Source: Bacteroidales bacterium
Lineage (GTDB): Bacteria > Bacteroidota > Bacteroidia > Bacteroidales > UBA932
Length of the DNA: 64,000 nucleotides
Direction: 5' to 3'
NCBI GenBank assembly: GCA_017437125.1
Contig: JAFSBV010000025.1
Location: 62,001-126,000, forward strand
This document shows positions 1-7,634 of the stretch, one piece after another (the stretch's first letter is position 1; the number at the start of each line of letters is the position of its first letter). Under the pieces are notes generated by a model. That model was not told the origin of the DNA. It did not search any database and was given only the letters and a program-made list of their open reading frames with translations. Made by a program: the position numbers and the translations under genes.

Positions 1-2259
1 ATTGCGTGAGAGCTTCCTCGCACGCTTGACCGTACCGTTCATGTATATGATATAAGCCTTGCTCTTCTTGGAATGATAACCATATCCACCGGCCATCTCA
101 ACATAATCCTTTACCAGGAAATTCGGATCATATGTAACAGTATTAGGATACATGACGTTTCCTGAGATCTTTACGGTATTCAGATATTCCGGAACCATGA
201 GATGGTCACCCTCGCGCAATACGAGATCCGCATCACTTCCCGGATTGGCCAGTGCCTTTGCTAGATCTATACCCACATAATACGAATTGGCTGCATTGAT
301 CATATTGATATCGATACTGTCCTTAGCAGAATCGAGGAAGTCAAGGGCGGACTCGACCCTGCGCTTTTCATCCTCATTCATCTGTCTCTGGAGACGCGCT
401 CCCTTGACATATGCCCAGCTGCTCACTCCGCCGGCCTTCTTGACAAGATCGGATACTCGCTCGTTTTTGTGAGTAAGAGCATACGATCCAGGGAACACTA
501 CCTCACCCATGATAGTCACAGGCATCTGCTCGAAATAGCCAGGACTTCTGCGCACAAGGATATGGTCATATGATTGAAGTATGAAATCCTTTTCTTTCTC
601 CACGATATAGCCGTCCTTGAAAGTCAGGGTGAATGTCTCTCCTATCGACTCCGGTTCTTCATGGCTCGTCTGGTTCTTCACTCTTCGGTTCACATCGATC
701 TTGACAGTAGAAGCCGACTCAAGAAGACCTCCGGCCTGAAGAATCGCCTCCTCGATCGTCATGTTCTCGACAAAAGGATATGTGCCAGGCAGGTTCACCT
801 CACCGTCAATCCTGATCGTTCCGATGTCCATGATGTCATGGATGCTGGACACATGCAGACTGTCGTTCTTCTGCAACTTGATTTCCTCAGACGAACCGTC
901 AAGCACAGACTTGAGGTCAATCGAGATAACCTCTCTGGTAAGGTCTTCCCTTTCACGATAAAGAAGGGCGCGGTTGGTGAATGCATCTCCCTTAAGGCCC
1001 TCAGCCTTCCTGACAAGCTGGGCAACAGTTGTAATGTCCCCGCCGAGCTGATATGCGCCAGGATGATATACGGCTCCCTGAATCTCGACCTTGTTCTCAT
1101 AACGGTCAACCATGGTTCCGATAGTCAGCGAGTCGCCGTCCATCACCTGAAAATCCGCAAACTCGTCTGCATCAACTGTATAAAGCTGATACTCAACCCC
1201 GTTCCTGCGTATCAGACGGATATTCGACTTATATGCATCCCCTGTAAAGCCCCCGGCATAATCCAGGGCATTCTTCACATTCTCTCCATCCTTCATCTCA
1301 AAACGCATCGGACGCTTCACCTTTCCTGCCACGTCAACAATGTTCCTGTATGCCGGAACCGTGATGACATCTCCATCCTTCAGCATCACATCGTCTGCTG
1401 TCTTTCCGTTGATGATGAAGTCATACAAGTCAACCACAGCTATCTTCTTGTTGTTTCTGACCAATGTTATCTCACGAAGCGAACCGACCTCGCTCACACC
1501 TCCTGCAAGATAAAGAGCGTTATAGACTGACGAGAGTGATGACACGAAATATGTTCCCGGATTCGCGACTTCACCTACCACATTCACATGTATCGTCCTG
1601 ATGTTCCCGAGAGTAAGCTTTATATCCGAATCAGCACCATCCCCGTCAACAGGATAGCTGCGTCCCATCTTCTTGCGGAGATATGAGTCAGCTTCCTTCA
1701 CGGTCATTCCGTTAAGGCTTACAAGTCCCACATTAGGAATGCTTATGAATCCGTCCGGAGAAATGACCTGACGTATAGTGGCTTCATTGGATCCCCAGAT
1801 GTCGATGATGACTTCATCACCAGGACCGAGCTTGTAGCCGGCAGGGGTCGGCACATTGAGATTAGGCGCGAACGTCAGGTTCTTGTTAGCAAATATGCTC
1901 TGACCAAAAACCTTGTACTTTTCCTTGTCAAGAACCTCCAGTGAATCCACGGCAGCATTGAACTCAAGCTCAAGCAGACGCAGATCCATTTCGCGAGTTC
2001 TGTCAGTCGAAGAGGCCGGACGTGATGCAGGTGTCTTTATCGTACCAGACTCATATTGGGCCTTGAGGACCTTGAACTGCTCCGAAGTAAGTCCCTTGGC
2101 AGCAAGCTCCCTGGCAATCTCACCCTGACTCTTGCCAGAGCCCATTGCCTCTTCCATGTATTTCATCACGTCCTCATCCTTCATCTGAGCTGATGCGGGC
2201 GACGAAAAGGCAAGCACAGCTGCCGTAATCAAAAACAGAATTGAAAACTTTCTTATCAT
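1..2259 (-). CDS. SLBB-domain polysaccharide export protein (Wza-like), C-terminus cut by window edge
   Basis: Outer-membrane polysaccharide export protein expected to form the periplasm-to-surface channel for the capsule. 753 codons are visible and the frame runs off at base 1. Translation from the ATG at 2257-2259 gives a Sec signal peptide (MIRKFSILFLITAAVLAFSS, cleavage after ASA), a poly-export domain near residues 130-210 (YKLGPGDEVIIDIWGSNEAT, then SPDG) and repeated SLBB segments. It is clearly paralogous to the 805-residue exporter at 41065-43482. The last visible residues (KAYIIYMNGTVKRARKL) align near the end of that protein, so only about 50 residues are missing. It lies at the distal end of the locus, about 1.3 kb beyond the guanylyltransferase and across the divergent M14 peptidase gene, and has its own TAnnTTTG element upstream. 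Confidence 0.93.
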   Translation of the reverse strand, partial: MIRKFSILFLITAAVLAFSSPASAQMKDEDVMKYMEEAMGSGKSQGEIARELAAKGLTSEQFKVLKAQYESGTIKTPASRPASSTDRTREMDLRLLELEFNAAVDSLEVLDKEKYKVFGQSIFANKNLTFAPNLNVPTPAGYKLGPGDEVIIDIWGSNEATIRQVISPDGFISIPNVGLVSLNGMTVKEADSYLRKKMGRSYPVDGDGADSDIKLTLGNIRTIHVNVVGEVANPGTYFVSSLSSVYNALYLAGGVSEVGSLREITLVRNNKKIAVVDLYDFIINGKTADDVMLKDGDVITVPAYRNIVDVAGKVKRPMRFEMKDGENVKNALDYAGGFTGDAYKSNIRLIRRNGVEYQLYTVDADEFADFQVMDGDSLTIGTMVDRYENKVEIQGAVYHPGAYQLGGDITTVAQLVRKAEGLKGDAFTNRALLYREREDLTREVISIDLKSVLDGSSEEIKLQKNDSLHVSSIHDIMDIGTIRIDGEVNLPGTYPFVENMTIEEAILQAGGLLESASTVKIDVNRRVKNQTSHEEPESIGETFTLTFKDGYIVEKEKDFILQSYDHILVRRSPGYFEQMPVTIMGEVVFPGSYALTHKNERVSDLVKKAGGVSSWAYVKGARLQRQMNEDEKRRVESALDFLDSAKDSIDINMINAANSYYVGIDLAKALANPGSDADLVLREGDHLMVPEYLNTVKISGNVMYPNTVTYDPNFLVKDYVEMAGGYGYHSKKSKAYIIYMNGTVKRARKLSRN

Positions 2260-2339
2260 ACAATTCACAACTTTCTTATAATCACGCAATTAGAGAGCAA
2301 CAGACACAGCCTGTCCCTCCAACGCATTTATCAAACAAG

Positions 2340-2347
2340 CAAATATA
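2340..2347 (-). promoter_or_regulatory. Bacteroidota -7 element upstream of the SLBB exporter
   Basis: CAAATATA on the plus strand reads TATATTTG on the minus strand, an exact match to TAnnTTTG. It would place a transcript start near 2333, about 75 bases before the exporter ATG. No good TTTG lies 19 bases upstream. It is divergent with the element at 2371-2378. Confidence 0.5.
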
Positions 2348-2370
2348 CGATAATTCTGCGAGAAAAAGAT

Positions 2371-2378
2371 TATATTTG
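2371..2378 (+). promoter_or_regulatory. -7 element abutting the M14 peptidase start codon
   Basis: TATATTTG matches TAnnTTTG exactly and ends only 4 bases before the ATG at 2383. With the usual 4-7 base spacing the transcript would begin at the start codon, suggesting a leaderless mRNA. Confidence 0.5.
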
Positions 2379-2382
2379 TACG

Positions 2383-3537
2383 ATGATCAGACGATTTACA
2401 TATCTGACTATTATTGCGATGGTGCTTTTCCAGACTGTATCATGCAGTTTTCTGGATGAGTTGGCATATCTGACGTTATCACCTTTTGAACAGGATTCAG
2501 AAAAGAACGAAGTATCACCTTACGACAAGAATGTTGACTTCGGATTTGTCCCTTCGACATACTACACAGGACAGCAGGACGACTACAGTTTCGGAAACGC
2601 ATCGACTTCCGTTCAGGAGATATACGGCCATTTCGACCGTCTTGCAGACGGATCATACATGACACGCGAGGGAATCGGCAATGCCAGCGACGGCAGCAGG
2701 ATGTATATGTACCGACTGACATCTCCTACGCCTTCATTCACCGGATCCGCGTCATCACGACGAGACAAGACCAAGCTGAAGATAATCATCATCTGCGGGC
2801 AGCACGGTTTCGAGAAATCAAGCATATACGGAACATACTACTTCGTCCGCGACCTCAAGGAACGATATATGGAACACGAAGTTCTGAAGTATTTCCGCCA
2901 ATACGCTGACTTCATAATCATACCTTGCGCAAACCCATACGGCATCGATAATCAGATATACGTCAATGCCAACGGTGTGAACCTCAACAGAAACTGGCCG
3001 GTCGAGAACTGGACATCTGTGGAAGGTGCCAAGGCAGGACAAAGCGAATTCGGCGGATATTCCGGAGGTGACCAGCCGGAAGTGAAGAACATAACCAGAG
3101 TGCTGGAAGAAAACAAAGATGCCCTTCTCGTGCTCGACTTCCACACAAATGGAAGCGGATGCGTCGAAAAGGGCAGACTTAACTGGATATCAATGACTTT
3201 GCCGGACGATTACTACCGGAATCTTCTTATAGACGTGGGCAATTACCACCTCTGCAACATCTCATCAGCATTCGAGGCCATGTATCCCTCTGAAATCGGT
3301 GACGAAACAACGATCTGCGGCTACATGGACGGTTCCGATCATTTCTCCAGAACCGGCTACCTCTCCACCTACGCCGCCCAGCAGAACTTCCTCAGCCTCA
3401 CCTTCGAAGGCTTCAACGGCTTCCCTAATTCCCCGGCCTATTCAGACAACGTCAAGAAAGCAAATTGCGAGCTACTTGGAAATTATCTGGTAGTGATGTG
3501 CGGGGTGTTGGGAGGGGTTACTTATCAAACTCCTTGA
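2383..3537 (+). CDS. M14-family zinc carboxypeptidase-like lipoprotein
   Basis: Predicted lipoprotein with a peptidase M14 (zinc carboxypeptidase) fold. A short hydrophobic signal ends in a lipobox (QTVSC, Cys21), so the mature protein should be membrane-anchored. The M14 zinc site is visible as His141 and Glu144 (GQHGFE) with His254 (LDFHTNG). The substrate-binding Asn-Arg motif (VNLNRNW, near residue 203) and the general-base glutamate (LTFEG, Glu342) are also present, so the active site looks intact. Length is 384 residues. It is the only large plus-strand gene in the left half, lies between the two distal locus genes, and its 3' end overlaps the convergent guanylyltransferase by 20 bp. 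Substrate is unknown; peptidoglycan peptide or secreted protein trimming are possibilities. Whether it serves the polysaccharide locus is not shown by the sequence. Confidence 0.85.
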   Translation: MIRRFTYLTIIAMVLFQTVSCSFLDELAYLTLSPFEQDSEKNEVSPYDKNVDFGFVPSTYYTGQQDDYSFGNASTSVQEIYGHFDRLADGSYMTREGIGNASDGSRMYMYRLTSPTPSFTGSASSRRDKTKLKIIIICGQHGFEKSSIYGTYYFVRDLKERYMEHEVLKYFRQYADFIIIPCANPYGIDNQIYVNANGVNLNRNWPVENWTSVEGAKAGQSEFGGYSGGDQPEVKNITRVLEENKDALLVLDFHTNGSGCVEKGRLNWISMTLPDDYYRNLLIDVGNYHLCNISSAFEAMYPSEIGDETTICGYMDGSDHFSRTGYLSTYAAQQNFLSLTFEGFNGFPNSPAYSDNVKKANCELLGNYLVVMCGVLGGVTYQTP

Positions 3538-4561
3538 TCCGCTGCTCTTCACTGAGTCTGCAGATCAGAATGCGGCCATCACGCTCCACTACGATGCTAT
3601 CAGACAGGCCTTCCAGAATAAGGCTCTTGGCGTTCGGTGCGTGGACGATGCAGCCCTTGCAACCATAGAGGTGGACGTTATTTCCGACGACGGCATTGCC
3701 GTCCTCATCATGTGGGAGGAGGGTCCAAAGGGAGCCCCAGGTGCCCACGTCGCTCCATCCGAAATCTGCAGGGAAGGTATAGATATAATCCGCTTTCTCC
3801 ATGACAGCATAGTCGATGGAAATCTTCTCACATGTCGGGAATATATCTGCCACCACTTCTGATTCGCGATCTGTATAGAAGGCTTCCGACATCTCATCCA
3901 TCTTCGAAGCCAGATCAGGCGTAAACCTGCGGAGCGAATCAACTATCGTATCCACATTCCACACGAAGATACCGGCATTCCAATAATAATTGCCAGCAGC
4001 AAGATACTGTAGTGCCACATCAAGCGACGGTTTCTCTCGGAAAGACTCTACAGAACAAATCTCCGAATCCGGAAGTGCCTCAAGCGCAGCGATATAGCCA
4101 TATCCAGTTTCAGGTCTTGTCGGCTTGATTCCGAGCGTCACGATACGTCTGTCCTCTGCTGTAAAGTCCAGAGCACCATTTATGACACGACGGAACTCCT
4201 CCACATCAGTAACAAGAGCATCGGACGGAGTCACCACAATGTTGGCTGACGGATGCTTCGCCATTATCTTCCAGCATGCATATGCGATACACGGAGCCGT
4301 ATTACGAGCACATGGCTCAGCAAGGATATTCTCCGACGGAATCTCCGGCAGCTGCTCCCTAACGATATCGACATACGCCGCACTCGTCACGACCCAGAAA
4401 TTCGACATCGGACAAACTGCGGAAAACCTCTCCACCGTCATCTGAATCATCGTCCTGCCACATCCCATCACATCAACGAACTGCTTCGGGAACTCCGGCG
4501 TACTCATCGGCCAGAACCGGCTACCGATTCCTCCGGCCATAATTACTACGTGGGTATTCAT
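3518..4561 (-). CDS. manC: Mannose-1-phosphate guanylyltransferase, single-domain
   Basis: Makes GDP-mannose from mannose-1-phosphate and GTP, the donor for mannose and the precursor of GDP-fucose and other deoxyhexoses. The nucleotidyltransferase signature MAGGIGSRFWP lies at residues 8-18 with the lysine of FPKQF near 26, followed by the pyrophosphorylase core (VVTPSDALVTD, FREKPSLDVA, WNAGIFVW, DFGWSDVGTWGS). At 347 residues it lacks the C-terminal cupin (phosphomannose isomerase) domain found in the 449-residue enzyme at 34497-35846, so the locus carries two different guanylyltransferases. It follows the accessory cargo block and converges on the M14 gene with a 20-bp overlap. Confidence 0.92.
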   Translation of the reverse strand: MNTHVVIMAGGIGSRFWPMSTPEFPKQFVDVMGCGRTMIQMTVERFSAVCPMSNFWVVTSAAYVDIVREQLPEIPSENILAEPCARNTAPCIAYACWKIMAKHPSANIVVTPSDALVTDVEEFRRVINGALDFTAEDRRIVTLGIKPTRPETGYGYIAALEALPDSEICSVESFREKPSLDVALQYLAAGNYYWNAGIFVWNVDTIVDSLRRFTPDLASKMDEMSEAFYTDRESEVVADIFPTCEKISIDYAVMEKADYIYTFPADFGWSDVGTWGSLWTLLPHDEDGNAVVGNNVHLYGCKGCIVHAPNAKSLILEGLSDSIVVERDGRILICRLSEEQRIKEFDK

Positions 4562-4599
4562 ATCCTTATTTATCAGAAGATTACAGCCTGAAAAGCTCT

Positions 4600-4869
4600 T
4601 TAATTCGCTTTGTAAGCTTCCCCTTTGTGCTGCAATCCTGTGTCACCTTTCAGAACGGAATCCAAAGACACCTTATGCCTTCTAGAGTAAAAGATATATC
4701 CAAGATTCTTTTCATCCATTACAAAAAGGTCATATTCCTCTTGGGTCATTCCCAGATATTCATTAAGCGGGACGTCAATATCTGCAGATTCATGCCATTG
4801 TTCGATATAGTCATGAATCTCAGAGAACAGGACACCGCCCTCAAGGCATTTCTCTATAAAACTTTTCAT
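4600..4869 (-). CDS. Small acidic hypothetical protein
   Basis: 89-residue protein with no function I can assign. A longer reading to 5025 exists, but the ATG at 4867-4869 (MKSFIEKCLEGG) follows a GAGGTG 5-6 bases upstream, and the extra N-terminal part is cysteine-rich and unlike a normal domain, so the short start is preferred. The body contains FSEIHDYIEQWHESADIDVP and EYLGMTQEEYDLFVMDEKNL. From memory this resembles small Firmicutes/Bacteroidota proteins seen with toxin-antitoxin-like cassettes; I treat that as weak. The C-terminal codons (KGEAYKAN) contain an 18-bp sequence repeated at 5992-6009. It sits at the edge of the accessory cargo, just upstream of manC. Confidence 0.55.
   Translation of the reverse strand: MKSFIEKCLEGGVLFSEIHDYIEQWHESADIDVPLNEYLGMTQEEYDLFVMDEKNLGYIFYSRRHKVSLDSVLKGDTGLQHKGEAYKAN
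4609..4626. repeat. 18-bp direct repeat, copy 1
   Basis: TTTGTAAGCTTCCCCTTT, identical to 5992-6009. It encodes the tail of the 89-residue small protein. The two copies bracket the small gene, the ParE/ParD pair and remnant sequence. Confidence 0.7.
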
Positions 4870-5068
4870 ATCACACCTCAATTTTCCATCCTTTGACTTC
4901 CATCTCTTCGCGCCATTTACAGCTCCACAAGAAACACATCCATCCCCAAAACATGGCTTAGGTCTCGGTATCCCTCCCACGATTAAACATTTTATGATTG
5001 CACAACTATGCAACTTATTTGGCAAAGGAAAGAAGAATCAGCAAATTATACAACAGCCCATCCTAAAG

Positions 5069-5105
5069 TTTTTCTCTTTCTTTAAAGTTTTGTCGTTTTT
5101 TATAT
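5069..5105. repeat. T-rich imperfect repeat, copy 1
   Basis: A 36-37 base T-rich sequence (core AAAGTTTTGTC) matched with a few differences at 8464-8500. Each copy lies 100-200 bp upstream of a minus-strand gene (starts 4869 and 8362). This could be a shared upstream regulatory region or a boundary relic. Confidence 0.45.
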
Positions 5106-5120
5106 ATCATCTGCCCTTAA

Positions 5121-5270
5121 TTGCACCTTACCGGAGTTGAGACTCCATCTGAGGCTACCATCGTATGCAATGCCGACACATTCACTTTTGCTCTCGAGCA
5201 GCCTATTGAGGACAATGGAGGTATCTACCTCATTATCCAGGCATCTGAGGGTCAGAGCAACGGCGAATAG
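5121..5270 (+). pseudogene. Possible 3' remnant of a lost plus-strand gene
   Basis: An open stretch of about 49 codons begins straight after a TAA at 5118 and ends at a TAG at 5268-5270. It has no ATG, but the composition is protein-like (TGVETPSEATIVCNADTF, then IEDNGGIYLIIQASEGQ). A strong hairpin follows at 5318-5350, as at a gene end. I read it as the tail of a gene whose body was deleted. The parent family is not recognised, and chance coding is possible. Confidence 0.3.
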
Positions 5271-5317
5271 TCATACCGGCCGGGGATCCGGTCAATCCAT
5301 CCCTAATTCGTTCCAAA

Positions 5318-5350
5318 AACCCTCCACCGTTGTGATAACGCTGGAGGGTT
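5318..5350. terminator. Hairpin terminator between the remnant and parE
   Basis: Perfect 9-bp arms AACCCTCCA (5318-5326) and TGGAGGGTT (5342-5350) with a 15-base loop. It could end transcription of the plus-strand remnant and of parE (stop at 5362) from the other side. A T-rich stretch follows on the plus strand. Confidence 0.6.
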
Positions 5351-5361
5351 ATTTGTTACTA

Positions 5362-5658
5362 TTATTTCAGGTGCTTGGAAAAATCCATTCTTTCATGCAG
5401 AATTCTGACAACACGAACTTTGGATCGTGACAAGACACGATATAACACAACATGCTTTCCACACGAATATCCCCTCAACCCAACTCGATAATTATCATAA
5501 GAGCGACCCACCAAAGGCTTATCTGCCAAACTCGCAAATTCTCCGAAAAGCATACGCACATAACGTTCCGCCTGCTCATCTGACCAGCGCCTTTGAGTGT
5601 AGTCAGCTATTTCGCGCAGATCAGTCTTCGCACGTTCAGAAAATACATACTTAGCCAT
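5362..5658 (-). CDS. parE: ParE/RelE-superfamily toxin
   Basis: Toxin half of a type II toxin-antitoxin pair. The 98-residue protein has the ParE-family layout: an N-terminal helical hairpin (SERAKTDLREIADYTQRRW), a middle segment on the pattern of FASLADKPLVGRSYDN, and a C-terminal beta region (GKHVVLYRV, VRVVRILHERMDF). In this family such proteins typically poison DNA gyrase, and the partner antitoxin neutralises them by direct binding. It overlaps the upstream antitoxin gene by 8 bp, so the two are translationally coupled. It lies within the accessory cargo of the polysaccharide locus, where it could stabilise the region. Confidence 0.88.
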   Translation of the reverse strand: MAKYVFSERAKTDLREIADYTQRRWSDEQAERYVRMLFGEFASLADKPLVGRSYDNYRVGLRGYSCGKHVVLYRVLSRSKVRVVRILHERMDFSKHLK

Positions 5659-5902
5659 TATTCCTCCACCCCTCTTTTAATTCTTGAATAAATGCCTCCT
5701 CATCAAAGTCCAAAACATCAGGACTAACATCCCCCTCATCAACAGCTGCGCAAAAAGCAGCAATTCTTGCTTCATCTTCTTCAAGTCTTCGAAGGGCGGC
5801 ACGAACAACTTCACTGGCATTATTATACCGACCTCCAGCTATATTAGCTTGGATAAACTCTTCATAATGTTGTCCTAGTGCAACTGTAACTGTTCTAGCC
5901 AT
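5651..5902 (-). CDS. parD: ParD-like antitoxin
   Basis: Antitoxin partner of the ParE-like toxin, 83 residues. The N-terminus (MARTVTVALGQHYEEFI) fits a ribbon-helix-helix DNA-binding domain, followed by the ParD signature GRYNNASEVVRAALRRLEED. The acidic C-terminal tail (FDEEAFIQELKEGW) is the part expected to wrap the toxin. The antitoxin-first order and 8-bp overlap are typical. By family habit the pair probably autoregulates its own promoter, but no operator could be identified upstream of 5902. Confidence 0.88.
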   Translation of the reverse strand: MARTVTVALGQHYEEFIQANIAGGRYNNASEVVRAALRRLEEDEARIAAFCAAVDEGDVSPDVLDFDEEAFIQELKEGWRNNG

Positions 5903-6329
5903 ATCAAAATTTCATTTACGCAAATTTAAGAATATTTCTTACAATTGCAAAAATTAAGCCTTCTTCCCTTTCTTAATGTAAGCTTCACCATTTTGTAAGC
6001 TTCCCCTTTTCGATTACTTTTCGAAAGTCTCTTTGATGCAATCAACAGCTCCGGTCACAATCACCAGAAAAGTCTGGAAGATAAACGGTATCGGCTCCCC
6101 ATTCCTGCGGCATCACAATTCCAGCTTCCTATTTCCTAAGGAACTGAAAGCGAAAACATTCCAGATCATCCGAGGATAACTCTCATCCGCAAGGCTCCTA
6201 TATTGCCACATTCTATAGAATCTTCGGAGTATACGACAAGTCTTTCTGAAGATATTCTTATCATATATTTCCGGCTGATCCCCCATAATATCATCCAGGA
6301 AACGACCTCGCAATGATCCGAAAATAACA
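5903..6329 (-). other. Degenerate stretch with unassigned remnant reading frames
   Basis: No gene can be defended here. On the minus strand there are short protein-like runs in shifting frames: a 66-residue reading at 6113-6313 (FLDDIMGDQPEIYDKNIF, then WQYRSLADESYPRMIW), a run reading IVMPQEWGADTVYLPDF near 6060-6115, and a tail near 5955-6010 (NGEAYIKKGKKA). The last includes the 18-bp repeat shared with 4609-4626. The pattern fits decayed genes left by recombination. None of the parents is recognised. Confidence 0.35.
5992..6009. repeat. 18-bp direct repeat, copy 2
   Basis: Identical to 4609-4626. A diverged half copy (TGTAAGCTTCACC) lies just before it at about 5977-5989. Confidence 0.7.
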
Positions 6330-6602
6330 CTATCCTACAATCGCCTCCTTGATACAGCCAACGATATATCGAACATCATCATCAGTCACATATGGACCGG
6401 CAGGGAGACAGAAGCCAACCTTGAAAATTTCCTCAGACACGCCATTCACATAAGCGACGGAATCGGCATATACCGGCTGCTTGTGCATCGGCTTCCATAC
6501 CGGACGGGCCTCGACATTCTCGTTCGGCTGGCAATCGGTAACCGCACTGTCGACCGCATGAATCACGCCCGCGGCACCGCCGACTGCCGTCTTGATGACC
6601 AT
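6330..6602 (-). pseudogene. C-terminal remnant of a DegT/DnrJ/EryC1 sugar aminotransferase
   Basis: The 90-residue frame contains a recognisable C-terminal end of a PLP-dependent nucleotide-sugar aminotransferase: NVEARPVWKPMHKQPVY, then GFCLPAGPYVTDDDVRYIV. These family members are normally 370-400 residues. The catalytic lysine region and about three quarters of the protein are missing, and the first 25 or so residues do not fit the family. It cannot be active. It differs from the intact aminotransferases at 11501 and 18313, so it is a relic of an earlier version of the locus rather than a duplication. Confidence 0.75.
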
Positions 6603-6688
6603 TAATGAAATTCTCTGTTACTCGCCCCGATATTCTACAAACATAACACTTGTCTTGATGAGATTTTATGTTAGAACAATATTGTCTA

Positions 6689-7135
6689 TCAAGTACTATA
6701 TGTATGGATAGTTTTAGATAAGAGTTCCTTAATTTTTAAGAAATAATAAGTCATTTTAGAATTAGGTGTGTTCCCAATTATAGGATGTCCCTCAATTTGG
6801 AATTGAATCTCAGCATGAGCTGGTATTAATGATTCAGTCATTACGACATCTATATAATCATTGGCTTTAGCTAAATCTCGAATATCACCAACTTTAGCTA
6901 TTGCATATCCGTAATTCTTGTTCTTTTTAGCATATTCAGACGAAACCTCATAAATCTTTATCTCCTCAATGCGTTCATATATCTGACCAGAGATACCAGT
7001 TTCATCAGGTCGTAAACTTATGAAATTATCTCTGATTTCACCATTAGATATATGTCTCGGCTGAAAGATCCAGCGCAAATAATGTTCTTCTCCTCTTACC
7101 AAACTATCATCCATACTATCAAAATTATCGAACAC
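6689..7135 (-). CDS. Unrecognised protein, third gene of the 8362-6689 module
   Basis: 148-residue soluble protein I do not recognise. Visible features are YLRWIFQPRHISNGEIRDNF, FISLRPDETGISGQIYERI, a middle segment YGYAIAKVGDIRDLAKANDY, and a conserved-looking PAHAEIQFQIEGHPIIGN followed by a basic C-terminal helix (FLKIKELLSK). There is no signal peptide or membrane segment. Its start overlaps the end of the 7125-7634 gene by 11 bp, so it is almost certainly co-expressed with the two upstream genes. The PAHAEI histidine could be catalytic, but that is only a guess. Low-GC composition suggests it was acquired. Confidence 0.7.
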   Translation of the reverse strand: MFDNFDSMDDSLVRGEEHYLRWIFQPRHISNGEIRDNFISLRPDETGISGQIYERIEEIKIYEVSSEYAKKNKNYGYAIAKVGDIRDLAKANDYIDVVMTESLIPAHAEIQFQIEGHPIIGNTPNSKMTYYFLKIKELLSKTIHTYST

Positions 7136-7634
7136 TGATCAGAGACTCAACGAAGTTATCTATATTTTCCTTGTTATATGATATAAATGAAAACCATTCT
7201 ATTTTTCCATTTGTTTGTTCGACAAAGTAAGACATAGATTCATCTCCGTAGTCACAACACACAAGACCGTTCATTGTCTTATATTGAAGCTGAACTCCAC
7301 CCCACTCATTTGGTGACAATTTAATCCTGGGAAATAACTCTGGCTTGATGCAGTTCAAGACAGAACGGCAATTTTGAATAGCTATTGAACTCACTGCAGG
7401 AGATCCATACCCATCCCAGTCTTCATGCAATGTTTCCAAAACAGTCAATTGTTTTAGAAGATGATCCATCGCAGCATCTAAAATACCCGAAATCGAAGCA
7501 TTTCGTCTTTGACTTGTGTACAAAGTTCGTATTTCAGACAATGCATCATCTATTCTTGATAGTTGAAATCTACTGTTTCTTATTGGCATAGGAGAAGAAT
7601 TGCTTTCCCATGTCAAGCCATATGCAATCGTCAT
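7125..7634 (-). CDS. Unrecognised protein with a DWDGYGSP motif, second gene of the module
   Basis: 169-residue soluble protein of unknown role. An N-terminal helical region (residues about 24-65) leads to HEDWDGYGSPAVSS. This resembles the WDGYGA-type motif of many uncharacterised bacterial proteins. It is followed by a beta-rich half (IKLSPNEWGGVQLQY, GLVCCDYGDESMSYFVE, IEWFSFISYN). The start ATG shares an ATGA overlap with the stop of the upstream TIGR04255-like gene (4 bp), and the stop overlaps the next start by 11 bp, so translation of all three is coupled. Such tight coupling suggests a stoichiometric complex. Function is not assigned. Confidence 0.72.
   Translation of the reverse strand: MTIAYGLTWESNSSPMPIRNSRFQLSRIDDALSEIRTLYTSQRRNASISGILDAAMDHLLKQLTVLETLHEDWDGYGSPAVSSIAIQNCRSVLNCIKPELFPRIKLSPNEWGGVQLQYKTMNGLVCCDYGDESMSYFVEQTNGKIEWFSFISYNKENIDNFVESLISVR

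Noticed and set aside
574-1530. 318-codon plus-strand reading frame
   Set aside because: Lies antisense inside the SLBB exporter; no family features and His/Cys-rich translation typical of antisense frames.
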